Source: Micromonospora kangleipakensis (GTDB lineage: Bacteria; Actinomycetota; Actinomycetes; Mycobacteriales; Micromonosporaceae). From it: a DNA stretch of 64,000 nt. A program made the position numbers and the translations under genes. The stretch is taken from the NCBI RefSeq assembly GCF_004217615.1, contig NZ_SHLD01000001.1:2232001-2296000 (forward strand). Reading direction: 5' to 3'. Under the pieces are notes generated by a model. That model did no database searches. It saw only the letters and a program-made list of their open reading frames with translations, and was not told the DNA's origin. Positions 49,832 through 59,639 of this stretch are shown here, piece by piece; position 1 is the stretch's first letter; every line of letters begins with the position of its first letter.

Positions 49832-50566
49832 ATGACGAATCCCGTGCAGATCAGCAACCCGGTACGCCTCGACGAGCTGATCGAGGCCATCAAGAAGGTG
49901 CACACCGACGCGCTGGACCAGCTCAGCGACGCGGTGCTGGTCGCCGACCACCTCGGCGACGTCGCCGACCACCTGATCGGCCATTTCGTCGACCAGGCCC
50001 GCCGCTCCGGCGCCTCATGGACCGAGATCGGGCGCAGCATGGGCGTCACCAAGCAGGCGGCCCAGAAGCGGTCCGCCGCCAAGGCGGAGACCGCCGCCGC
50101 CCTCGACCCGAACGCCGGCTTCGGCCGCTTCACCGACCGGGCCCGCAACGTGGTGGTCGCCTCCCAGAACGAGGCGCGGGCCGCCGGCAGCCCGGAGATC
50201 CGCCCCGAACACGTCGCCCTCGGGCTGCTCGCCGAGCCGGACGGGCTCGCCGCCCGGCTGATCGTGGCGCGAGGCGTACCGCTGGAGCGGCTGCGGGAGG
50301 TCGTCACCGCGACCTTCCCGGCGCCGGCCGACCAGGTCCCCGAGCTGATCCCCTACGACGCGCGCGCCAAGAAGGTGCTCGAGCTGACCTTCCGGGAGGC
50401 GCTGCGGCTCGGCCACAACTACGTCGGCACCGAGCACATCCTGCTCGCCCTGCTCGAGGAGGAGGCGGGGGAGGGCGTCCTCACGGGACTCGGCCTGAAC
50501 AAGTCGGAGATGGAGGTGGCCGTCACCGGCGCCCTCGCCGAGGTCGCGCGGCGGCCCCAGTCCTGA
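49832..50566 (+). CDS. Clp N-terminal-domain protein with helix-turn-helix
   Basis: 244 residues. The N-terminal 90 residues include a helix-turn-helix (SWTEIGRSMGVTKQAAQKR, about 60-80). Two Clp N-type repeats follow: FTDRARNVVVASQNEARAAG with PEHVALGLLAEPDGLA, and ELTFREALRLGHNYVGTEHI with ALLEEEAGEGVL. ATPase domains are absent, so this is not a Clp chaperone. It is a regulator that may sense Clp substrates or adaptor states. Twin palindromes sit in front of its ATG, so self-repression is likely. It may coordinate proteolysis genes elsewhere. Confidence 0.85.
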   Translation: MTNPVQISNPVRLDELIEAIKKVHTDALDQLSDAVLVADHLGDVADHLIGHFVDQARRSGASWTEIGRSMGVTKQAAQKRSAAKAETAAALDPNAGFGRFTDRARNVVVASQNEARAAGSPEIRPEHVALGLLAEPDGLAARLIVARGVPLERLREVVTATFPAPADQVPELIPYDARAKKVLELTFREALRLGHNYVGTEHILLALLEEEAGEGVLTGLGLNKSEMEVAVTGALAEVARRPQS

Positions 50567-50570
50567 CATC

Positions 50571-50608
50571 CCGCCCGACTCAGGTGCGGCGCGCACCCGA
50601 GCGGGCGG
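50571..50608. terminator. Imperfect hairpin between convergent genes
   Basis: CCGCCCG...GGTGC (50571-50587) pairs with GCACC...CGGGCGG (50593-50608), with two single-base bulges. It lies between the Clp-N gene and a minus-strand gene. Confidence 0.55.
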
Positions 50609-50613
50609 CGTGC

Positions 50614-51132
50614 TCAGTCGGCGGTGGGGAAGCCGTAGCGGGCGGCGTGCTCCGGGTCGGCCGGGTCGACCTGGCGGATGCCGGCGTCGGCGAGGCGCTT
50701 GTTCACCTCGTCGAGCCGCTCCCGTACCAGCCGGGCCTCCTCCTCGGTGACCCGGCCGCGGTGCGGCTTGCCGGCGTGCTCGATGGTGCCGTAGTCGACC
50801 TTCTCCGCGCTCTTGCGGGCCTTCGGCGGCTTCACCCGCTCGGCCGTCCGCAGCAGCTGGGCCATCGGCACGTCGGTGGCCATCGCGTCGAACTCGCTGG
50901 CGGTCAGCACCACCCGGCGCGGCTCGCCGCCGCCGTGCCGGTCGTGGATCTCCACCACCGCCACGTCCAGCGCAGCGTCGTCGATGCTCTCCACCTCGAC
51001 CGGGGTGGCATCCAGTTGCACGGGGCCGGCGACCAGGTCAGGGTGCTCCAGCACGACGACGCGGACCACCTCGTCGTCCCGCTGCAGAACCGTGCCACTG
51101 AAGTCGGAGACGTGGATCGTCTTCTTGCCCAT
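50614..51132 (-). CDS. Conserved hypothetical protein
   Basis: 172 residues. The start MGKKTIHVSDFSGTVL, then QRDDEVVRVVVLEHPDLV, is beta-rich. The middle has LTASEFDAMATDVPMAQLLR and the C-terminal 60 residues are highly charged helices (TEEEARLVRERLDEVNKRLA). No membrane segments. I do not recognise the family. The composition resembles small nucleoid-associated or scaffold proteins of actinomycetes, which is only an impression. It is a single gene with a clear ATG and sits convergent with the Clp-N protein. Confidence 0.65.
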   Translation of the reverse strand: MGKKTIHVSDFSGTVLQRDDEVVRVVVLEHPDLVAGPVQLDATPVEVESIDDAALDVAVVEIHDRHGGGEPRRVVLTASEFDAMATDVPMAQLLRTAERVKPPKARKSAEKVDYGTIEHAGKPHRGRVTEEEARLVRERLDEVNKRLADAGIRQVDPADPEHAARYGFPTAD

Positions 51133-51249
51133 GCGCGGAGCTTCTCCTGTCGTAGGCCGAGTTTTCGGACCAGGAGACGCTACCCGACACGTGTGCGAAA
51201 GACCCGGCTGGAGCGTCCGGGTGTGTCGCCGCTTTCCTCCGCGTACGGG

Positions 51250-51441
51250 TCAGTGGGCGTTGAGGCCGCGTCGGGTGGCGGCCGGTGGTAGTGCGTTCAG
51301 CTCGGCCCAGGAGAGCGGGGCGCCGCTCCGGGCCTCCCGGTACGGCGGTTGCGCCGGGAACCGCCCGGCGACCCCGGCCGCCCGCCAGCTCCGCTCGGTG
51401 TCCTGCTGGTACCGGTCATTCGGCTGATTCGGCATGACCAT
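51250..51441 (-). CDS. Small hypothetical protein
   Basis: 63 residues from ATG 51441 (GGGACGGTA just before); ATG 51435 is also possible. The sequence is hydrophilic with PNQPNDRYQQDTERSWRAAG, then SGAPLSWAELNALPPAATRR. The Trp/Pro pattern is not random, but there is no family match. It lies between two unrelated minus-strand genes and upstream of nothing obvious. Confidence 0.45.
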   Translation of the reverse strand: MVMPNQPNDRYQQDTERSWRAAGVAGRFPAQPPYREARSGAPLSWAELNALPPAATRRGLNAH

Positions 51442-51499
51442 TACCGTCCCAGAGAAAGTTGTACATGTATGGAAATGGATATGACGCTCGATCGATGCG

Positions 51500-52520
51500 T
51501 CAGGTTCCCGCGACCGGCAACCTGACCACGAACCGGCAGCCATCGGTGATGTTCTGTACGTCTACCCGCCCGCCGTGCGCCTCAATCAGCCCGCGCACGA
51601 TCGCCAGCCCCAGCCCGCCCGAGCCCTCCCCGCCGCCGTTGCCGGGGCGCGGGGTCCGCGCCGGCTCCCCCCGGAACGCCACGTCGAAGAGGCGGGGCAG
51701 GTCGGACTCGGGGATGCCGCCGCAGGTGTCCGCCACCGCCAGCCAGGCGGTCTCCGCGTCCCGGCCGGCGTCCACCCGGACCGTGCCGTCCTCCGGCGTG
51801 TAACGGACCGCGTTCAGCAGCAGGTTGCCGACCACCCGGGCCAGCTCCGGCTCGCTGGCGGTCACCGTCGGCCAGCCCGACTCGGCGGCGACCAGCCGGA
51901 TCCGCCGGGCCGCGGCCAGCGGGGCGGTGCTCGCGAGGGCGTCGGAGACCACGTCGCCCAGCGGCACTGCGGACAGCGACAGCCGCAGCGCGCCCGCGTT
52001 GATCCGGGACAGCTCGAACAGGTCGTCGACCAGCCGGGTCATCCGGTCGGTCTCCACCCGGATCCGGTGGTGGTACTCGTCGACGGTCTCCGGGTCGCGG
52101 ACCACCCGGTCCTCCAGCGCCTCCGCCATGGCGCGCAGCCCGGCGAGCGGCGTCCGCAGGTCGTGCGAGACCCACGCGACCAGGTCCCGGCGGCCCTTCT
52201 CGATCCGCCGCTCCCGCTCCCGCGCCTGGCCCGCCCAGACCGCGGCGGCGGCCAGCCGGCGGCCGAAGAGCCAGCCGACCGCGAGGCTCACCACGGCGGC
52301 GGCGGAGACGGTGATCAGCACCACCTCCAGGTCGTGCGGGGAGAGGAACATCGCCTCGGCGACCACCGCCACCCCGGCCACCACCGCGGAGACGGTCATG
52401 GCGAGCAGCACGACGACGTGCACCAGGATCGAGCGGCCACGCAGCAGCCGCAGGGCGACCGCCCCGAGCAGCCCGACGCAGAGCGCCGCGGCGAGCGCCG
52501 CCCCGAAGATCAGCGCCAGG

Positions 52521-52528
<8 letters not shown>
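51500..52528 (-). CDS. Two-component sensor histidine kinase
   Basis: 342 residues. Two or three N-terminal membrane helices and a HAMP-like stretch lead to the dimerisation helix with the phospho-acceptor His (VSHDLRTPLAGLR, about residue 125). The ATPase lid has the N box NLLLNAVRYTP, the G1 box ADTCGGIPES and the G2 box GGEGSGGLGLAIV. No large extracytoplasmic sensor is present, so it probably senses the membrane or partners. It overlaps the response-regulator gene by eight bases, so kinase and regulator are co-produced. Confidence 0.93.
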
Positions 52529-53213
<685 letters not shown>

Positions 53214-53309
53214 CGCGTACCTCCCCCTGGTGTCGCCCAGCGTATCGACGGGCGGGTCGGCCGAACCATTGCGAGTTTCTTACGGGCCGCCCGAGGCTCC
53301 CGCACCCGG

Positions 53310-54689
53310 TCAGGACACGGTCCAGAGCAGGTGGTTGACCGCCAGCGCGGTGACCGCCTGCCCGGCCAGCCACCAGCGCCGGTCGCCGGCCGGGAGTCGG
53401 GCGACGGCGACCAGCAGCCAGACCGCGAAGGGCAACCAGATCCGCTCCCCCTCGGCCTTGGAGAGCCCGGAGAGGTCGGCGGCGGCCACGGTCAGCGCGG
53501 CGGCCAGCGGCAGCCAGACGGCCGGCCCCGCCGTGCCGGCCGGGCTCAGCGCGGCGGTCCGGGCGGGGCCGCGGGTCAGCGCGGCGAGCCGGGCGCGGGC
53601 GCCGGCCAGCGCCGGGCGGAGGGTGCGGGCCAGGGCCGGGCCGGCCACCGGGCCGGCGCTGAGCAGCAGCGCGGCCAGGTTCGCCCAGACCCAGTAGGCG
53701 TACGGGCGATCCGCCGCCCAGCCCTGGTAGTAGCGCCGCACGACCAGGTGGTACCCGTCCAGCCACCAGAAGCCGTAGCCGACGAACCCGGCGGTCACCA
53801 CGGCCACGCCCAGCCCGGCGGTGAGCAGCGCGCGGACCCGGTCGGCGGCCCGCAGCGCCAGCACGGTCAGCGCCAGCAGCCCGGCCAGCACCAGCCCGTA
53901 CGACAGGTGCAGGGCGACGCCGAGCAGCAGCCCACCCACCCCGGGCGCCCAGCGTCCCGGACGGGCCAGCAGGGCGAGCCCGGCGGCCAGCACGGCGGCG
54001 AAGATCCCGTCGGCGGAGGCGCCCACCCAGACCGCGCCGGGCAGCAGCACCAGGAACGGCAGCACGGCGCGGGCGGCCGGCTCGGCACCGAGCGCCCGCA
54101 GCGTCACCGGCACCGAGACGCTGACCGTCGCCCCGACCAGGACGCAGGCCAGGGCCGCCGCGGCACCGCCGCCGAGGCCGATCCGGTCCAGCCCGACGAA
54201 GACCAGCAGCGCGCCCGGCGGGTGCCCGGCGGTGTGGGTGGACCAGGAGTCCGGCCGGAAGTCGAGGATCCGCTCGGTGAAGCCGGCCAGCATGGCGGGC
54301 ACGTCCCGCACCCGGGGCACCTCGTGCAGGTACTCGGCCTGCACGGTGAGCCGCTCGGTGAGCCCCGCCCGCCAACCGTCCACCAGGGCCAGCGACAGGG
54401 TCCAGGCGACCGTGGCGAGCCAGCCGGCGGCCAGCAGCCGGGGCCAGGAGAGCCGCCGGGCGAGGTGGGGTCCGCGCGCCACCACGCCGGCGGCGAGCAG
54501 CACCGCCGGGAGGGTGCCCCAGCCGGCGTGCGGTCGCCAGGTGGCGTAGAGCGGCGCGGCGTCGGCGTGCAGCCCGGCGTCGCGGTGGTTGAGCACGGCG
54601 CCGACCGCCACCGCCGCGGCCAGCAGCGCCGCCTCGACGGCGAGGACGGTCAGGTCGCGGCGGCGGCCGGCGGTCGGGTGGCGGGTCAT
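53310..54689 (-). CDS. GT-C-type glycosyltransferase-like membrane protein
   Basis: 459 residues with ten or more membrane helices. Motifs near the first extracytoplasmic loops include YATWRPHAGW and, later, DSWSTHTAGHPPGALLVFVG; an His-Pro-Pro-Gly motif of this kind is common in polyprenyl-sugar-using mannosyl- or arabinosyltransferases. The long Ala/Leu-rich helices have no other signature. The product is probably a lipid- or cell-wall-linked sugar transfer in the membrane, but no acceptor is indicated. It is divergent from the glycosyltransferase operon that begins at 54838. Confidence 0.65.
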   Translation of the reverse strand: MTRHPTAGRRRDLTVLAVEAALLAAAVAVGAVLNHRDAGLHADAAPLYATWRPHAGWGTLPAVLLAAGVVARGPHLARRLSWPRLLAAGWLATVAWTLSLALVDGWRAGLTERLTVQAEYLHEVPRVRDVPAMLAGFTERILDFRPDSWSTHTAGHPPGALLVFVGLDRIGLGGGAAAALACVLVGATVSVSVPVTLRALGAEPAARAVLPFLVLLPGAVWVGASADGIFAAVLAAGLALLARPGRWAPGVGGLLLGVALHLSYGLVLAGLLALTVLALRAADRVRALLTAGLGVAVVTAGFVGYGFWWLDGYHLVVRRYYQGWAADRPYAYWVWANLAALLLSAGPVAGPALARTLRPALAGARARLAALTRGPARTAALSPAGTAGPAVWLPLAAALTVAAADLSGLSKAEGERIWLPFAVWLLVAVARLPAGDRRWWLAGQAVTALAVNHLLWTVS

Positions 54690-54837
54690 GGTGACCGCCG
54701 AGGCTACGGCCGCCGGCGGCCGGCCGGAAGCGCTCCGACGGGTACGTCAGCGACTCGTAAGGAACCGTTGCGGCGTAAGGGTTCCGTAACCGCGACGAGG
54801 GCCCGGACCAGGGCCGGGGCGGCCTAGCGTCGCCGGC

Positions 54838-55560
54838 ATGGAGACAGAGGTCGACGTGGTGCTGCCGTGCCTGGACGAGGCGGCCGCCCTGCCCGGTGTG
54901 CTCGCCGGGCTGCCGCCCGGGTACCGCGCCGTCGTGGTGGACAACGGCTCCACCGACGGCTCGCCCGAGGTGGCTGCCGCACACGGCGCCCGGGTGGTGC
55001 ACGAACCCCGACGCGGCTACGGCGCCGCTGTCCACACCGGACTGCTCACCGCCCGTACCGAACTGGTCTGCGTGCTGGACGCGGACGGCTCGTTCGACCC
55101 GGGGGAGCTGCCCAGGCTGGCCGGGCCGGTGCTGGCGGGCCGGGCCGACCTGGTCGCCGGGCGGCGCCGGCCGGTCACCCGCGCCGCCTGGCCTTGGCAC
55201 GCCCGCGCCGGCAACGCGCTGCTCGCCGCCGGGCTGCGCCGCCGGGGCGTACCGGTGCACGACCTGAGCCCGATCCGGGTGGCCCGCCGCGCGGCGCTGC
55301 TGGACCTCGGCGTCGCGGACCGCGCCTTCGGCTACCCGCTGGAGCTGCTGCTCCGCGCGGCCGCCGCCGGGTGGTGGATCGTCGAGCTGGACGTGCCGTA
55401 CGCGCCGCGGGCGGCCGGCACCCGGTCGAAGGTCTCCGGCTCGGTCCGGGGCACCGCCCGCGCGGTGCGCGACATGACGGCGGTGCTGCGGGCAGGGGTC
55501 GCTCCGGTGAGGGCGGCACGGCGTTGCCCCGCGGTCGCGAACGAAGGACGGCCCTCGTGA
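54838..55560 (+). CDS. Glycosyltransferase family 2 protein
   Basis: 240 residues. The GT-A fold is evident: VDVVLPCLDEAAALPGVL, then VVVDNGSTDGSPEVA, which binds the nucleotide sugar, and CVLDADGSFDPGEL with the DxD metal site. There is no membrane segment, so it works on a soluble or membrane-surface acceptor. It is the first of three coupled genes: its stop overlaps the GTG of the DUF2064 gene, which overlaps the methyltransferase gene the same way. The set is seen in actinomycetes as a small biosynthetic unit. Confidence 0.9.
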   Translation: METEVDVVLPCLDEAAALPGVLAGLPPGYRAVVVDNGSTDGSPEVAAAHGARVVHEPRRGYGAAVHTGLLTARTELVCVLDADGSFDPGELPRLAGPVLAGRADLVAGRRRPVTRAAWPWHARAGNALLAAGLRRRGVPVHDLSPIRVARRAALLDLGVADRAFGYPLELLLRAAAAGWWIVELDVPYAPRAAGTRSKVSGSVRGTARAVRDMTAVLRAGVAPVRAARRCPAVANEGRPS

Positions 55561-56309
55561 CGGTGCTGCTGGTGATGGCGAAGGCGCCCGTGCCGGGCCG
55601 GGTGAAGACCCGGCTCTGCCCGCCGCTCGACCCCGACCGGGCCGCGGCGGTCGCCGCCGCCGCGCTGCTGGACACCCTTGACGCGGTCCGGGCGGTGCCC
55701 GGCGTGGCGCCGGTGCTGGCCCACGCCGGCCCCCTCAATCGCGCGGTACGGGGTGCGGAGATCCGGGCCGCGCTGGCCGGCTGGACCCTGCTGCCCCAGC
55801 GCGGCCGCAACCTCGGCGACCGGCTGGCCGCCGCGCACGTGGACGCGGGCGCGGCGTTCCCCGGCCGACCGGTGCTGCAGCTCGGCATGGACACCCCGCA
55901 GGTCGACGCGGACCTGCTCGGCGCGGCCGTGGCGGCGCTGGCCGGCACGGACGCGGTGCTCGGCCCGGCCGCGGACGGCGGTTGGTGGGCGCTGGGGCTG
56001 CGCGACCCGGCGGTGGCGGTGGTGCTGCGGGCGGTGCCGATGTCCACCCCGGTGACCGGGCGGTCGACCCGGGCCGCGCTGGCCGGCCGGGGCCTGCGGG
56101 TCGACGCCCTGCCGGAGCTCGCCGACGTGGACGAGTGGCCGACCGCCGTCGCCGTCGCCGCCGCCGCGCCGGCCGGTCGCTTCGCCGCGGCGGTACGGGA
56201 GATCGACCGTGGGCTGACCGGCCGCCTCGCCGGAACGCGGCGGGAGATCGCGGGCCGACCCGCCGGACCGGGGGCGGTCGCGGCGCGCGCGGGCGGGGCA
56301 ACCCGGTGA
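55557..56309 (+). CDS. TIGR04282/DUF2064 family glycosyltransferase-like protein
   Basis: 250 residues from GTG 55557 (GTGA overlap with the upstream gene). Motifs are VMAKAPVPGRVKTRLCPPL, which resembles nucleotidyltransferase starts, QLGMDTPQVDADLL and GPAADGGWWALGL. DUF2064 proteins are related to nucleotidyltransferases and MobA-type enzymes; some are linked to arsenosugar biosynthesis. Here it sits between a family 2 glycosyltransferase and a methyltransferase. The product is unknown. The start is fixed by the overlap. Confidence 0.85.
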   Translation: MTVLLVMAKAPVPGRVKTRLCPPLDPDRAAAVAAAALLDTLDAVRAVPGVAPVLAHAGPLNRAVRGAEIRAALAGWTLLPQRGRNLGDRLAAAHVDAGAAFPGRPVLQLGMDTPQVDADLLGAAVAALAGTDAVLGPAADGGWWALGLRDPAVAVVLRAVPMSTPVTGRSTRAALAGRGLRVDALPELADVDEWPTAVAVAAAAPAGRFAAAVREIDRGLTGRLAGTRREIAGRPAGPGAVAARAGGATR

Positions 56310-56977
56310 CCGGGCCCGCGCTGCTCGCCGGGGGCTTCGAGGCCGCGCTGGCCGACCCCGACGACCACTGCGGCGAGGACGCGCACTGGCTGGTGCTCGA
56401 CGACGGGGTGCGGGTGCCGCTGCCGGTGCGCCGGTGGCACGGGCCACCCGAGCCGGCCCTGACCGAGGTGGTGCGGCGGTGCATCGGGCCGACCGTCGAC
56501 CTGGGCTGCGGGCCGGGCCGGCTCACCGCCGCGCTGGCCGAGCGGGGGCTGGTCGCCCTCGGCGTGGACGTCTCGGCGGTCGCCGTCCGGCTGGCCCGGG
56601 GCCGGGGCGCGGCGGCCCTGCGCCGGGACGTCCTCGCGCCGCTGCCCGGCGAGGGGCGCTGGGCGCACGCCCTGCTGGTCGACGGCAACATCGGCATCGG
56701 CGGCGACCCGGTACGCCTGCTGCGCCGCTGTGCCGGCCTGCTGCGTCCCGGCGGCACGGCGCTGGTCGAGCTGGCGCCGCCGGGTGCAAGCCTGTGGCGG
56801 GGGCGCGCGTACGTCAGCTCGGGCGGACGTGTCGGCGACGACGAGCGCGGGCCGGCGTTCCGCTGGGCCCGGGTGGGGATGGAACTGGCCCAGCCGTTGG
56901 CGTCCGCCGCCGGCTTCCGGGTCGCCGCCGTGTTGCCGCTCGACCGCCGCTGGTTCGTCGAACTGGTCCGCCGGTAG
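56306..56977 (+). CDS. Class I SAM-dependent methyltransferase
   Basis: 223 residues from GTG 56306 (GTGA overlap). The SAM-binding loop is VDLGCGPGRLTAALAERG near residue 62-79, followed by acidic motif II (ALGVDVSAVAV) and motif III (LLRPGGTALVELAPPG). The first 55 residues hold an acidic lead (DDHCGEDAHWLVLDDG) not needed for SAM binding. It should methylate a small molecule or sugar derivative made by the two coupled genes before it. Confidence 0.9.
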   Translation: MTGPALLAGGFEAALADPDDHCGEDAHWLVLDDGVRVPLPVRRWHGPPEPALTEVVRRCIGPTVDLGCGPGRLTAALAERGLVALGVDVSAVAVRLARGRGAAALRRDVLAPLPGEGRWAHALLVDGNIGIGGDPVRLLRRCAGLLRPGGTALVELAPPGASLWRGRAYVSSGGRVGDDERGPAFRWARVGMELAQPLASAAGFRVAAVLPLDRRWFVELVRR

Positions 56978-57176
56978 GCCCCGCAGCCCTGCCCGACCGC
57001 CGGCTCACCCGACGGCCGGCCCACCCGACCGCTGGCCGGTGCGACGGCCGGGTGGCCGCGAGCGGGAGGCCCGGCTCACGTCCGGGGCGGTCGGGATCCG
57101 GACATCCGGGCGGGCCGCCCGGCGTACCGTGATCGTCGGCGTGGCGGACGGTCCGGCGGGTGAGGAGGTGGCCCCG

Positions 57177-57842
57177 GTGCTCGACCGGCGGTTGTTCCTG
57201 CACCTGGCGACCTGGCTGGGGCAGTGGCCGGCCGGTCCGGGGGTGCACGTGGTCCGCTCGCACCGCCGCGCGCGCCCGGCCTGGGACGGCCGGCTGCGCC
57301 CCGCCATCGCGGTCGCCGCCCCCGGCTGCGCCGTCCTTTCCGTGCCGCCGGACCGGGTCGAGGCGGTCCGGGCCGTGGCCCGCGGACGCCCGCTGGCGGG
57401 CCTGGTGCCCGCGCTGCCGACGGCGGTCGGGCTGCCGGACTGGCCCACCCACGGCGGCGCCTTCCGGTGGAGCCTGGCCCCGGCGCCGCTGCCCGACGTC
57501 GGCGAGTGGTCCGCGCCGACCGGGCCTGGGCTGCCGCCCTGGCTGCGGCTCTTCGACCGGGAGGTGCTGGTGGTGCGGGACGCCGACGGGGGATACCTCG
57601 CCGGCGCGGGGATCAAACGACACGACGCCCACGGGCACGAGCTGGCCGTCGGCACGGCACCGGCCGCCCGGGGGCGGGGGCTGGCCCGGCGGCTCGTCGC
57701 GCAGGCGGCCCGGCGGGTGCTCGACGAGGGCGCCGTCCCCACCTACCTGCACGATTTCGGCAACGCCGCGTCGGCCCGGGTGGCCGAGGCGGCCGGCTTC
57801 CCGGACCGGGGTTGGACGTCGTACGGGGTTTTCCCGAGCTGA
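57177..57842 (+). CDS. GNAT family N-acetyltransferase
   Basis: 221 residues from GTG 57177, with GAGGAGG eight bases upstream; GTG codons at 57129-57168 are also in frame but lack a ribosome site. The acetyl-CoA-binding motif appears in ELAVGTAPAARGRGLARRLV (Q/R-x-x-G-x-A pattern), followed by a helix and FGNAASARVAEAAGF, the usual C-terminal GNAT element. It transfers acetyl groups to an amine of unknown identity. It follows the methyltransferase by 199 bp and may not belong to that operon. Confidence 0.85.
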   Translation: MLDRRLFLHLATWLGQWPAGPGVHVVRSHRRARPAWDGRLRPAIAVAAPGCAVLSVPPDRVEAVRAVARGRPLAGLVPALPTAVGLPDWPTHGGAFRWSLAPAPLPDVGEWSAPTGPGLPPWLRLFDREVLVVRDADGGYLAGAGIKRHDAHGHELAVGTAPAARGRGLARRLVAQAARRVLDEGAVPTYLHDFGNAASARVAEAAGFPDRGWTSYGVFPS

Positions 57843-57976
57843 CCGCCCTCCGTTCGCCGGGCCGAGCTGAGCCACCGGCGGTCGCGGACCGTGTGTCACG
57901 GGCCGGATCCACGGTCCGCGGCCATCTCCCCAGGCCCCGATGGTGGTAACGCTACGTGTCGGCGACGCCGTCGGCG

Positions 57977-58690
57977 TCAGTGACGCAGGGTGCGGATCAG
58001 GTCGAGCACCTGGCGGGTGACCGGGCGCAGCACCCGCAGTCGGGAGAGCCCGACCAGCCGGTCGACCAGCGGCACCGCGCCGTCGATCAGCTTGCGGGTG
58101 CGGACCTGCTCCGGGGACCGGTCGTGCACCCAGTAGAGGACCACTCCCATGTACGCGAGCCAGAGCAGCTCGGGCAGCGCCGGGCGCAGCTCCGCGTCGA
58201 CCCGGACGGTGGAACCCTCCAGCACCTCCCGGAACAGCGCGATGGACGCCTCCCGGGGCGCGGAGGACTCGGCGGAGAACGGGCTCATCGGTGAGGTGGG
58301 CTCGGCCGCCGTCTTGAAGAAGCTCGCGGCGAACGAGTGGTACGGGGTGAGCACGTCCACGCCGGCGTGCAGCACCCCCGCCAGCCGCGCGGCGAACTCG
58401 CGTTCCCGGGCGAGCACCGGCGCGGCCGCCGCCTGGTGCTCGGTCTGGGTGTCCGCGTAGAACTCCTGGATCAGGTGGTCCTTGGAGCCGAAGTAGTAGT
58501 AGGCGTTGCCCACCGCCACGCCCGCCTCCTGGGCGATCGCGCGCATCGTGGTCCGGGCGTAGCCGCGCTCCCGGAACAGCCGCATCGCCGTGTCCAGGAT
58601 GAGCTGCCGGGTCTGCTCACCCCGGGTGGTCGCCGGTTCGCCGGTGGTCGGGCCACCCGCACCGGTCGTCGGGGCAGTCTGCTCGGTCAT
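57977..58690 (-). CDS. TetR family transcriptional regulator
   Basis: 237 residues from ATG 58690. The helix-turn-helix is clear (TRQLILDTAMRLFRERGYAR, then AGVAVGNAYYYFGSKDHLI, about 32-70). The C-terminal domain is long, helical and has an acidic/Ala-rich centre. Two TTGAACNNGTTCAA palindromes stand in front of the operon whose last gene this is, so it probably represses the membrane protein, DCC protein and itself. Its start overlaps the DCC gene by 74 bp. Confidence 0.9.
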   Translation of the reverse strand: MTEQTAPTTGAGGPTTGEPATTRGEQTRQLILDTAMRLFRERGYARTTMRAIAQEAGVAVGNAYYYFGSKDHLIQEFYADTQTEHQAAAAPVLAREREFAARLAGVLHAGVDVLTPYHSFAASFFKTAAEPTSPMSPFSAESSAPREASIALFREVLEGSTVRVDAELRPALPELLWLAYMGVVLYWVHDRSPEQVRTRKLIDGAVPLVDRLVGLSRLRVLRPVTRQVLDLIRTLRH

Positions 58691-59135
58691 CGTCGTCACC
58701 GTATCCCGGGTCCGGCGATGGTTCCCGGACCAGCTCGCGTACCGAGGAGGCGGTCGCCACCACCCGCCGGGCCAGCGGCAGCAGGTGCGGGCGGGCCAGT
58801 CGTTCGGCGGTGGACCGGTGGTCGGCCAGCGCCCAGAGGCAGGCGAACCAGGCACCGTCCCCCGCGTACACCGCGCCGGTGTCGGCGACGACGGTCAGGT
58901 CCCGCAGGGTCGCCTCGTGATCGAGGCCGGGGAAGCGCCGCCGGGCCTCGGCCGAGCCGGCCGGCACGAACTCCAGGGGTACGAGCTGCGGCCGCGACGC
59001 CAGCCACCGCCGGGCCGCCCGGCACAGCGGGCAGCGCGCGTCGTAGAGGACGGTGAACCCACGGACCCCACCGGCCCCGTGCCCGGTGGGGTCCGCGGGG
59101 GTCAGTCCCGCTCCGCCGTCCGGCGTGGCGCTCAT
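58617..59135 (-). CDS. DCC-family thiol-disulfide oxidoreductase-like protein
   Basis: 172 residues from ATG 59135. The hallmark DxxCxxC reads VLYDARCPLCRAARRWL near residue 33, and GLDHEATLRDLTVVADTGAVYAGDGAWF follows. DCC proteins carry the thioredoxin-like CxxC active site in a small beta-alpha fold, and probably exchange disulfides with a partner. It is the middle of a three-gene operon: the membrane protein's stop overlaps its ATG (ATGA), and it overlaps the TetR gene by 74 bp. Substrates are unknown; some relatives are linked to redox of membrane quinones. Confidence 0.85.
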   Translation of the reverse strand: MSATPDGGAGLTPADPTGHGAGGVRGFTVLYDARCPLCRAARRWLASRPQLVPLEFVPAGSAEARRRFPGLDHEATLRDLTVVADTGAVYAGDGAWFACLWALADHRSTAERLARPHLLPLARRVVATASSVRELVREPSPDPGYGDDDDRADCPDDRCGWPDHRRTGDHPG

Positions 59136-59626
59136 CGCGCCGGTGGCGGCGGCGTCGGGCCGGCCGGCGCGGGGCCACCGGGCCCGGGCGTCCCGGGGCC
59201 GGCCATCGCCGGGCCGACCGGCCGGGAGCCGGGCTGCACCGGCAGGTGACCCACCGGCGCGATCGGCGGGTGCGGGGCGAGCTGCCGCAGCCGGTTGCGG
59301 CGGTACCGGCCCAGCGCGAAGACGTTGAAGAAGTGCAGCAGGCCGAGGACCAGCAGCACCAGGCCGACCTTCATGGAGAGCTCCTCCAGGGCCTGGCTGG
59401 CGGTGACCACCGGGTCGGCGTGCTTCATCGCCACCGTCACGTAGCCGAGGTTGAGCAGGTAGAAGCCGACCACGAGGAGGCTGTTGACCGCGTCGGCCAG
59501 CCGCCGGTCGGCGAAGACCTCCTCCAGGAAGACCAGCCCGTTGCGGGAGAGCGCCCGGGCCACCCACACGGTCAGGCCGATGCTGACCGCCAGGTAGATC
59601 AGGTACATCCAGACCTTGAAGTCCAT
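59132..59626 (-). CDS. Hypothetical membrane protein of the DCC-TetR operon
   Basis: 164 residues from ATG 59626, with AAGAAGGGTGGCACG before it. Three to four membrane helices (WMYLIYLAVSIGLTVWVA, then NSLLVVGFYLLNLGYVTVA and VGLVLLVLGLLHFFNVFALG) are followed by a Pro/Gly-rich cytoplasmic tail of 40 residues. No family is recognised. It is the first gene of the operon that continues to the DCC protein and the TetR regulator. The helices could hold a quinone or act as a partner for the DCC protein, which is a guess from context. Confidence 0.8.
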   Translation of the reverse strand: MDFKVWMYLIYLAVSIGLTVWVARALSRNGLVFLEEVFADRRLADAVNSLLVVGFYLLNLGYVTVAMKHADPVVTASQALEELSMKVGLVLLVLGLLHFFNVFALGRYRRNRLRQLAPHPPIAPVGHLPVQPGSRPVGPAMAGPGTPGPGGPAPAGPTPPPPAR

Positions 59627-59639
59627 CGTGCCACCCTTC

